A DNA stretch of 6,452 nt from Hyphomicrobiaceae bacterium (GTDB taxonomy: Bacteria; Pseudomonadota; Alphaproteobacteria; Rhizobiales; MH13), in the NCBI GenBank assembly GCA_020442235.1, contig JAGRKQ010000132.1, forward strand, positions 4,161 to 10,612, written 5' to 3'. This document shows positions 1-5,289 of this stretch, one piece after another (positions within the stretch are counted from its first letter, which is position 1; each line of letters begins with the position of its first letter). Below the pieces are notes generated by a model. The model was not told where the DNA came from. It searched no databases and saw only the letters and a program-made list of their open reading frames with translations. Both the position numbers and the translations under genes were made by a program.

Positions 1-2213
1 CCGCCCAGAAGCGTGTCGTTGCCCGTGCCGCCGCGCAGTTCGCCGTCCGTGTTGGCGGTGGCGAGCGTATCGTCGAAATTCGAGCCGATGACGCCTTCGA
101 TGCTGTCGAAGGTGTCGCCGGCCGCAGCCGCGCCGCTGGTTGCGCCGGTAGCCAGATTGACCGAAACCCCGGCCGACGCCTCGCTGTAGCTGGCAAGATC
201 GCGCCCGCCGCCACCAATCAGCTGGTCGGCGCCGAGGCCGCCTTCCAGAATGTCGTCGCCTTCGCCGCCTTCCAGGCGGTCATCGCCGGCATTGCCGAAA
301 AGCCGGTCCGCACCGCCACGACCATAGATGGTGTTGGCATTGCCATCGCCGCGCAGCGTATCGGCAAATTCGGAACCGCCGAGATTCTCGATATTGGCAT
401 AGGTGTCGCCCGCAGCTTCGCCCGCAAGGCCGCGACCCTGCTGGAGATCGGCCGAAACGCCGGCGGTCGCGCTGCGAAATTCGGCAATGTCGATGCCGGC
501 ACCGCCGTCGATCACATCGGCGCCCGCACCGCCTTCGAGAAGATTGTCGCCCGACGAGCCCGTCAACGTGTCGTTGAACGCGCTGCCGGCCGCACCCTCG
601 ACGGAATTCAGCTGATCGCCCAGCGCATAGCCGCCCGAAACCGCACCGGTGCCGAGATTCACCTGCACAGCGGAGTGCGAATAAAGATAGGAAACAACGT
701 CATAGCCGGTGCCGGCATTGATCGTGTCGAAGCCGCCGCCCGCATAGATGAGGTCGTCGCCGGCGCCGGCATTGATGATGTTGCCGGTCGGCGTCGCCCA
801 GAGGATGCTCATGTCCTCGCCGGACACCGGATCGCGGAAGACCGTGTCTTCTTCGCCGGTCACTTCGCGGATGGCGAAGGGCGAGGAGGCGGTGACGATG
901 GTCGAGCCGCCATTGCCGTCGTCGACGATGAACTGCACGTCGAGCTGGAAAGTGGAAAAGAAGCCGAGTTCGCTGACCCAGGCACCGTCCTCAGGCAGCG
1001 CATAGGAGAGTTCGATCTGAAAATCGCTTTCGTTTTCCGGGTCGATGACGATCACCCAGCTGTCGCCGCTCTTCGTGCCATTGGCCACGAAAGCGCCTTC
1101 CGGGAGGTCGTAAACACGCGCCGACAGCGCGGTGTAATTGGCCGACGGCATCTCGGTGACGACATCGAGCAGGCGGGCATAATTGCCCTGCGGCATCAGA
1201 TCGGGGTCGTCGGCATAGATGACATCGTTGAAATCGGTGCCGACCAGCACTTCGCGCTCGGCCTGGGCGGAATAGCTGGCATCGGTGTCTGAGCCCGGCG
1301 CGCCGCCACCGCCACGCAGCTCGATCCCGCCGCTGTCGAGCAGCGAGGTCTGCTGGCGCACGATGTTGAGAATGTCGATCTCAAGCTTGGCCTGCGGCAC
1401 ATTGGCCGTGTTGTTGAGGCTGTCGACCTGAACCTGGGTTTCTGGCGTGCCCGGCGTCGTCAGCGGGGCGGCCTTCTCAAAGTCGCCGCTCTTGGTATCG
1501 GCCTGCGTTTCCACGGCCTCTTCATTGAACTTGCCCGGACCGGTGGCCAGCGTCTTGCCATTGGTGTTGGCGGGGGGCGCGCCGGCAGCCTGAGCCTGGG
1601 CGGCGGCGGCCGCTTCGGCCTGAGCCTGAGCCTGCGCCTGAGCCTGGGCCTGGGCTTCTGCCTGTGCCTCGGCCTGAGCCTGCATCTGCTGCTGCTGCGG
1701 GTCGTCGACATTGACGATCTGGAGGCTCGGGATGTCTTCCACCAGCCGCACGTCGCCAACGCGGGCCATGAAGCCCTGCGGGTCGAGCCGCGCATCGGTG
1801 AAGGCCAGATCCGGCGGCTGCGCGCCGACCATCGACATCGCAAAGCCGGGGAGAATGATCTTCGCCCCGTCGGGGAACAGGAGAACGACATCGACGTCGA
1901 GAATGACAAGCTGGGCTTCGTCCGCGCCGAATCCGAAGACGATTTCTTCCGCGCGCTGGGTGTCGACGACTTCGACCGCGCCGGCGGAAGGACGATTGAC
2001 GGTGAGAATGTTCATGCCCGTGCCGGCGGCGGCAGCCGCAACGGCAGCCGTGGCGGCCGCGGCGGCCGCGGCGGCCTGGATCTGCTCCGGATTGACGCCG
2101 GCGGGCGTCAAGCCCGGCACATTCGCCTGTGCAACCTCGATCACGCCGCCGGGAGTGTCTCCCTGGGGCGCTTCGTTCGGGCCGAGGTCCAGTCCATCGG
2201 TGCGTTCGGTCAT
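1..2213 (-). CDS. Large RTX calcium-binding protein, probable type I secretion substrate (5' part; C-terminus beyond the window)
   Basis: The frame is open without a stop from an ATG at 2213 to the left edge (737 codons). I translated it codon by codon. Residues 47-63 are almost pure alanine. Residues 67-170 form a compact hydrophobic beta-rich module containing VDVVLLFPDGAKIILPGF. Residues 173-210 are a QQQQ run and a Gln-Ala repeat. Residues 338-477 look like an Ig-like beta domain. From 478 onward come RTX nonapeptides of the GGxGxDxLx type (for example GNAGDDRLEGGEGDDILEGG at 640-659), which bind calcium in secreted proteins. These alternate with serralysin-like modules such as VNLATGATSG at 685-694. 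There is no Sec signal peptide, as expected for type I export, whose signal is at the unseen C-terminus. The TolC-family gene lies 245 bp upstream on the same strand. The Shine-Dalgarno is weak, but no ATG or GTG lies further upstream in the open frame. RTX family and secretion route are well supported. An adhesin role is inference; an enzyme domain could lie beyond the edge. Confidence 0.9.
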   Translation of the reverse strand, partial: MTERTDGLDLGPNEAPQGDTPGGVIEVAQANVPGLTPAGVNPEQIQAAAAAAAATAAVAAAAAGTGMNILTVNRPSAGAVEVVDTQRAEEIVFGFGADEAQLVILDVDVVLLFPDGAKIILPGFAMSMVGAQPPDLAFTDARLDPQGFMARVGDVRLVEDIPSLQIVNVDDPQQQQMQAQAEAQAEAQAQAQAQAQAQAEAAAAAQAQAAGAPPANTNGKTLATGPGKFNEEAVETQADTKSGDFEKAAPLTTPGTPETQVQVDSLNNTANVPQAKLEIDILNIVRQQTSLLDSGGIELRGGGGAPGSDTDASYSAQAEREVLVGTDFNDVIYADDPDLMPQGNYARLLDVVTEMPSANYTALSARVYDLPEGAFVANGTKSGDSWVIVIDPENESDFQIELSYALPEDGAWVSELGFFSTFQLDVQFIVDDGNGGSTIVTASSPFAIREVTGEEDTVFRDPVSGEDMSILWATPTGNIINAGAGDDLIYAGGGFDTINAGTGYDVVSYLYSHSAVQVNLGTGAVSGGYALGDQLNSVEGAAGSAFNDTLTGSSGDNLLEGGAGADVIDGGAGIDIAEFRSATAGVSADLQQGRGLAGEAAGDTYANIENLGGSEFADTLRGDGNANTIYGRGGADRLFGNAGDDRLEGGEGDDILEGGLGADQLIGGGGRDLASYSEASAGVSVNLATGATSGAAAAGDTFDSIEGVIGSNFDDTLATANTDGELRGGTGNDTLLG
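3..782 (-). repeat. RTX nonapeptide clusters and three serralysin-like modules
   Basis: Residues 478-737 of the RTX protein contain four clusters of glycine/aspartate nonapeptides (about 480-505, 552-575, 622-672 and 726-737). They are separated by three diverged copies of one module that start near residues 514, 582 and 680. Each module has the pattern VNLxTG..SG, then GDxxxSIE, then GSxFxDTLxG. Copy 2 has drifted most, with ADLQQGRG in place of the VNLxTG element. The pattern matches the serralysin C-terminal type of calcium-binding parallel beta-roll known in secreted proteins. The array is truncated by the window edge, so the total number of copies is unknown. Confidence 0.85.
1590..1685 (-). 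repeat. Gln-Ala dipeptide repeat encoded by an imperfect hexanucleotide tandem array
   Basis: The coding strand repeats GCCCAG/GCTCAG-type hexamers, giving alternating Gln-Ala (some Glu-Ala) over residues 178-210 of the RTX protein, preceded by four glutamines at 173-176. The unit is six bases, so gain or loss of copies keeps the frame. It sits between the N-terminal beta module and the rest of the protein and most likely acts as an extended or helical linker. Synonymous drift between units (CTG paired with AGC, GGC, CGC or TGC on the plus strand) shows the array is not freshly expanded. Confidence 0.85.
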
Positions 2214-2324
2214 GACAGGCTCGTCGCTTCTTTCCGGGTCGCGGCGCGCCAAAGGACAGAGCGCCGCAGCGGGAAGCCTTGCCTTTCGCCCTTTCGGAAA
2301 ACTGAATCAGATGGGCGACAGACA

Positions 2325-2345
2325 GATTCCCGACTGAAGGGAATC
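2325..2345. repeat. Perfect inverted repeat GATTCCC-N7-GGGAATC upstream of the RTX gene
   Basis: The 7-bp arms are exact, with the 7-base spacer GACTGAA. The repeat lies 112 bp upstream of the RTX start codon. It lacks the T-tract of an intrinsic terminator on either strand. It could be a dimeric regulator's operator or an mRNA hairpin in the RTX leader. The sequence alone cannot separate these. Confidence 0.45.
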
Positions 2346-2408
2346 ACGACAGGCTGACCAAGCCGTTAACAGGTTCTGGAAAGTCGAAACGATCAGGCGT
2401 TTCATTGC

Positions 2409-2429
2409 GAGTCACTTGAGGTGAGTCAC
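2409..2429. repeat. Direct repeat GAGTCAC spaced by 14 bp
   Basis: GAGTCAC occurs at 2409-2415 and again at 2423-2429 on the plus strand, separated by 7 bases. Tandem half-sites at regular spacing are used by several response regulators, but I cannot assign one. A 7-bp repeat in a 245-bp gap can also arise by chance, so this is a weak candidate. Confidence 0.3.
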
Positions 2430-2458
2430 AGCGGCAGGCCTGAAAGGGGCGCAAGGCC

Positions 2459-4318
2459 TCAGCTGCGCTCGCGCGGCACCCCGACGATCGTCGCCGTCAG
2501 GCGCCCGATTCCGCGCAGGGCCGAGTAAGCGGCCTGCAATTCCGAGAACTGATTGGTGATCAGCTCCCGTTCGGCGCTGAACAGCGAGTTCTGTGCATCC
2601 AGAAGCTCGAAGATGGTGCGCTCGCCGGCACGGAACTGCTCGGTATAAAGCTCGCGCACCTGGCGGCTGGCGCGCACGCCCTCGCGCAGATCGTCGAGCT
2701 TCACCCGCGCCGCCGTGATCGAGCGGTAGGCGTCTTCCAGTTCGGCTTCCACCGCATCGCGCTCATTGGTGTAGCGCGCCCGGCTCTGGCGGATGCGGGC
2801 CTCGGCCTGCTCGGTCTCGGAAGCCGTGCGGCCGCCGTCGAACAGACGGTAGGAGAAGACGACCATGCCGCGCACGTCGATGTCGGTGCGCCGGTTCTGG
2901 CCGATATAGTTCTGTGCCGCGCCTTCCACCTCAAGGTCGATGCGCGGGCGGTCGCCGGCCCGGATGGCGGCCAGATTGTATTGCGAGGCGCGCACGGCAT
3001 ATTCGAGCGCCATCAGCCGCGGGTTGCGCTGAAGCGCCAACGCCAGCGCGTCCTCCAGCGATGTCGGCACCGCCGCCATCACCGATTCCGGCGGCTCCAG
3101 ACGGCCCGGCGCGGTGCGGGCAAGGCGGCGGAACTGATCGACAGCCGCTTCCAGCTGGGTGGAAAGATCGGTGCGCAGCGCGCGCACCTCCACCAGCCGC
3201 GCGCTGACGCGGTTGACGTCCGCCAGCGTGCCGTTGCCGTCTTCCTCATTCGCCTGAACGATGGTCAGGAAGCGTTCATGCGCCTGGATGTTCTGGTCGA
3301 CCAGCGCGATCAGCTGGCGCTGCTGAAGGATGTTGAGATAGGCAACCGCGGTCTGGAGAACGATGTCCTCGGTCTTGTCCATCAGCCGGAAATGCGCCGC
3401 ATCGGCAGTGGCGATGTCGGAACGCACCAGCTGGCGTGTCGCATCGAAGTCGAAAAGGATCTGGCGCACCGAGACCGTGCCGTCGACACGCCCGGCGCCG
3501 ATCGAACCTTCGCTCGTCGGCATGAAGGGTTCGCCGGCAAAGGAACCGGTGGTGTTGTGACCGGCGGCCAGTGAAAGGTCGACCTGCGGCAGCAGGGCCG
3601 AGCGCGTTGCCTCAGCCCCCGCGCGCGCCTCTTCCAGCCGGGCCATCGCCATGATGATTTCCGGATGCATGGTCGCAGCGCGGTTGACGACATAGGCCAG
3701 CGTCATGCGCTCGCCCTCGCCCTGCGCGCCGGAAACGGACGGGCGCACGGCGGCAATCTCTTCCGGCGTCGGCTGCGTCAGGGCCGGCGTTTCCTCCGCC
3801 CCCTCTTCGACCGCGGCTTCGGCGGCAGCGAGTTCTTCTTCCGCCCCTTCCGTATCCGCCACTTCAGCGGCGGCCGGGCGGTCCGGCGGCGTCAGCGAAA
3901 GGGGATCGGATGCGGCGCGAAGACCGAGTTCTTCCAGCGAAGCCGACGGCCCCGCGGCAAGCGTGAAGGGAGCTTGCGGACCCGGCGCCTCGCCGGTGGC
4001 CACGGCAGGCGCACCGGCCGCTGCCGTCTCGCCGGGAGCCGGCGCAAGATCGGCGGGTTCCGCGGTGGCCGCTTCGGCAAGACCATTGGGCGCGGCGGGC
4101 ATCGCCTGCGCCTCGGCGGGCGGCAGCGGCTGCACCTCGACCGGCTCGCCATTGGTCGAGATCACGCTGTCCTCGCCGGCGCAAACCCCTTGCGCATTGC
4201 GGCTGCAGATCGAGCCGGTCACCAGATTCTGCGTGCTCGAATGCGTGCAGCCTGTCGCAAGGACGGCGATTGCCGCCAGCGACACGGTGGTCCGCAATAG
4301 GCCTGCACGAACAACCAC
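2459..4318 (-). CDS. TolC-family type I secretion outer-membrane channel with lipoprotein signal and long acidic/proline-alanine extension
   Basis: Outer-membrane factor that would form the trimeric exit duct of a type I secretion system. I choose the GTG at 4318 (619 aa) because GGAG lies 8 bases upstream and it gives a clean lipoprotein signal, residues 1-23 ending LATG before Cys24. A longer frame begins at a GTG at 4393 (644 aa) without a good Shine-Dalgarno. Residues 25-203 are low-complexity Pro/Ala/Glu/Gly sequence. The TolC fold starts at about 205 (MTLAYVVNRA) and has the two usual repeats, about 205-400 and 415-605. Features include LPQVDL near 243, VRQILFDFDATR, FDGGRT at 493-498 and the C-terminal TIFELLDAQNSLFSAERELI. 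It resembles the LapE/AggA-like subgroup, whose known members export large adhesins. The RTX gene follows on the same strand, which fits a channel-cargo pair. The family call is firm. Pairing with this RTX protein is inference. Confidence 0.93.
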   Translation of the reverse strand: MVVRAGLLRTTVSLAAIAVLATGCTHSSTQNLVTGSICSRNAQGVCAGEDSVISTNGEPVEVQPLPPAEAQAMPAAPNGLAEAATAEPADLAPAPGETAAAGAPAVATGEAPGPQAPFTLAAGPSASLEELGLRAASDPLSLTPPDRPAAAEVADTEGAEEELAAAEAAVEEGAEETPALTQPTPEEIAAVRPSVSGAQGEGERMTLAYVVNRAATMHPEIIMAMARLEEARAGAEATRSALLPQVDLSLAAGHNTTGSFAGEPFMPTSEGSIGAGRVDGTVSVRQILFDFDATRQLVRSDIATADAAHFRLMDKTEDIVLQTAVAYLNILQQRQLIALVDQNIQAHERFLTIVQANEEDGNGTLADVNRVSARLVEVRALRTDLSTQLEAAVDQFRRLARTAPGRLEPPESVMAAVPTSLEDALALALQRNPRLMALEYAVRASQYNLAAIRAGDRPRIDLEVEGAAQNYIGQNRRTDIDVRGMVVFSYRLFDGGRTASETEQAEARIRQSRARYTNERDAVEAELEDAYRSITAARVKLDDLREGVRASRQVRELYTEQFRAGERTIFELLDAQNSLFSAERELITNQFSELQAAYSALRGIGRLTATIVGVPRERS

Positions 4319-4326
4319 GAGGATGA

Positions 4327-4330
4327 CTCC
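4327..4330 (-). promoter_or_regulatory. Ribosome binding site GGAG that decides the start of the channel gene
   Basis: On the minus strand GGAG is followed by an 8-base spacer and GTG at 4318. The upstream alternative GTG at 4393 has no comparable purine-rich stretch. Starting at 4318 also leaves a normal-length signal (basic R residues at 4 and 9, hydrophobic core, LATG then Cys), while the longer form would put 25 extra residues, partly basic, in front of it. Confidence 0.65.
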
Positions 4331-4406
4331 GACACTCAACGCAACGCCCGTTGAAGTTCGGCGCTGGATGCGCCGCGCCTTTTCGGGCAACACCCAAGAT
4401 GTGAAC

Positions 4407-4420
4407 CGTTAACCTTAACG
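4407..4420. promoter_or_regulatory. Palindrome CGTTAAGGTTAACG upstream of the channel gene (candidate operator)
   Basis: Six-base arms CGTTAA and TTAACG are exact inverted repeats around a GG/CC centre, 88 bp upstream of the preferred start. On the plus strand it reads TTAACCTT, one base from the CtrA half-site TTAACCAT. A full CtrA box needs two TTAA elements 7 bases apart, and here they are 2 apart, so CtrA binding is doubtful. A related GTTAAC occurs in the gap before the RTX gene (2364-2369). The position is right for a regulator of the secretion locus. Confidence 0.4.
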
Positions 4421-4464
4421 TTGAGTAAAACGGGCGTTTTTCGCTTCGTAGCGGGACGCAACAA

Positions 4465-4492
4465 AAAACCCCGGCCAGACGGCCGGGGTTTT
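4465..4492 (-). terminator. Strong intrinsic terminator for the small secreted protein gene, possibly bidirectional
   Basis: An 8-bp perfect GC stem, CCCCGGCC / GGCCGGGG with loop AGAC, is flanked by AAAA and TTTT that extend the pairing. Read on the minus strand the stem is followed by six T residues. It lies 30-57 bp beyond the stop codon at 4522. It separates the small secreted protein gene from the channel gene, so the channel gene should have its own promoter in 4319-4464. The plus-strand reading also has four T residues, so it may act on both strands. Confidence 0.92.
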
Positions 4493-4521
4493 GTGGTGGT
4501 GTGGCTTGCGCCGAATGGAGA

Positions 4522-5001
4522 TCAGTAGAGTTCGCTGACCTCGATGCGCACCGGAACGCCGCTGCCGGGATTGTAGAGACCAATCCACACATCATAGCGG
4601 CCCGACTGCGGGTTGTTGAACTTGATCGCAGCGGCAAGGCCGCCCGCGCCGATCGAAGCGCCGGAGTCGTCATCGAAATACCAGCGGCCCGAGGGATCAT
4701 TGATCAGGAGCACGGTATCGACGCTGGAGCGCGTCAGGAAGGTGAGCGCATAACCGCCCGCCGTATAGTTGAGCGAGAAATCGGGGCTGCGTGCCACGAA
4801 GCCGAAGCCCGGCAGATGGCCGCAATTGCCGAGATTGATCCGGCCGCCGGCGCGGATGTTGACGTATTGCGGGTCGGGCTGGAAGCCGGCGACGAGGCTG
4901 TAGACGCCCTGACTCGGACGACGGTTGAAATCCGGGCAGGCCTGCGCCGGAAGAGTGAAGCCCACCACTGCGACGAGGGCTAAGAGAATGCCGCGGATCA
5001 T
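4522..5001 (-). CDS. Small secreted protein with a PPC-like beta-sandwich, function unknown
   Basis: A 159-residue protein. Residues 1-21 are a typical Sec signal peptide (MIRGILLALVAVVGFTLPAQA), with cleavage probably after AQA. Cys22 directly follows, so lipoprotein processing cannot be excluded, although Gln at -2 makes it less likely. The mature part has two cysteines (22 and 60) that could form a disulfide. The C-terminal half has the pattern VDTVLLIND-PSG, FDDDSG (109-114), AIKFNNPQSGRYDVWIG, VRIEVSEL. This resembles bacterial pre-peptidase C-terminal (PPC) domains, beta-sandwich modules usually attached to secreted enzymes. Here the domain stands alone. The start is supported by AGGGGGG just upstream and by the signal peptide. 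It is monocistronic: a strong terminator follows and a divergent gene lies upstream. Expected location is periplasm or outside the cell. The PPC resemblance is from pattern memory only. Confidence 0.82.
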   Translation of the reverse strand: MIRGILLALVAVVGFTLPAQACPDFNRRPSQGVYSLVAGFQPDPQYVNIRAGGRINLGNCGHLPGFGFVARSPDFSLNYTAGGYALTFLTRSSVDTVLLINDPSGRWYFDDDSGASIGAGGLAAAIKFNNPQSGRYDVWIGLYNPGSGVPVRIEVSELY

Positions 5002-5289
5002 GGATCCCCCCTATGAGGCTGGCGTTACGAACGGTGTGATCCGGCGCAATGGCTGTGCTCGGGATCGGGTGTCATGTTTGCGTCCAGCCCCGAACGAGTC
5101 AATTCAGCCGGCCCGCACCGTTGATGACGATCCCTGTCATGGCTGGGATGCCGGAAGAGCGCTTGCATCAAGGCAAAACATAAACGAAAGTCGTATAAAC
5201 AGGCGTTACAGCGCCGTTTCTAACGCGCGGCAACACCACCGTTCCAGCAAAAACCGCTCCGCCTACGCACAGAAGTGAGCCTGCCCGTC
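5002..5289. other. Divergent intergenic region, presumed to hold promoters for both neighbours
   Basis: The small secreted protein gene reads left and the aminotransferase reads right from this 288-bp gap. It is less GC-rich around 5160-5220. TATAAA at 5194-5199 is a possible -10 element for the rightward gene, but no good -35 is spaced correctly. AGGGGGG at 5006-5012 (minus strand) is the ribosome site of the leftward gene. AGTGAG about 11 bases before 5290 is a plausible site for the rightward one. I saw no gene, tRNA or mobile element in the gap. Confidence 0.5.
5203..5226. repeat. Inverted repeat GCGTTA-N12-TAACGC in the divergent promoter region
   Basis: Exact 6-bp arms at 5203-5208 and 5221-5226 sit 64-87 bp upstream of the aminotransferase start, just downstream of the possible TATAAA element. 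Position and symmetry fit a dimeric repressor or LysR-type site, but arms of this length also occur by chance. No cognate regulator gene is in the window. Confidence 0.3.

Larger units (their letters stand above)
2214..2458 (-). other. Gap between the channel gene and the RTX gene; no confident promoter or terminator
   Basis: This 245-bp stretch separates two co-oriented genes. It contains a 7-bp perfect inverted repeat (2325-2345), a spaced 7-bp direct repeat (2409-2429), and an AGGCCT pair at 2436-2441 and 2454-2459 that could form a 6-bp stem with a 12-base loop overlapping the upstream stop codon. None is followed by a T run on the minus strand, so I do not call a terminator. The gap is long enough for a separate RTX promoter, but no convincing -35/-10 pair was seen. 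The two genes may be co-transcribed or the RTX gene may have its own regulation. Confidence 0.5.

Noticed and set aside
675..1292. 205-codon open frame on the plus strand
   Set aside because: Antisense to the RTX protein, whose frame is uninterrupted and has recognisable calcium-binding repeats. The composition of the plus-strand product mirrors the RTX codons.
1590..1685. CRISPR or other spaced-repeat array
   Set aside because: The units are contiguous hexamers in a coding frame with no spacers.
1711..2337. 208-codon open frame on the plus strand covering the RTX start region
   Set aside because: Antisense shadow of the RTX N-terminus. It is rich in Ser/Ala/Arg with no motif or ribosome site.
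2436..2459. AGGCCT pair as a terminator for the channel gene
   Set aside because: The stem is only 6 bp with a 12-base loop, overlaps the stop codon, and has no T run on the minus strand.
3665..4412. Long plus-strand frames opposite the channel gene's N-terminal extension
   Set aside because: They are shadows of the Pro/Ala/Glu-rich extension. The minus-strand frame continues into the conserved TolC domain.
4407..4420. CtrA binding site
   Set aside because: The two TTAA elements are 2 bases apart instead of the 7 required for the full CtrA box. Only a half-site with one mismatch remains.
4501..4983. 160-codon plus-strand frame opposite the small secreted protein gene
   Set aside because: The minus-strand product has a signal peptide, a good ribosome site and a terminator. 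The plus-strand product has none of these.
5124..5140. ATGAC-N7-GTCAT inverted repeat as an operator
   Set aside because: Five-base arms are expected by chance in a region this long, and nothing else supports it.
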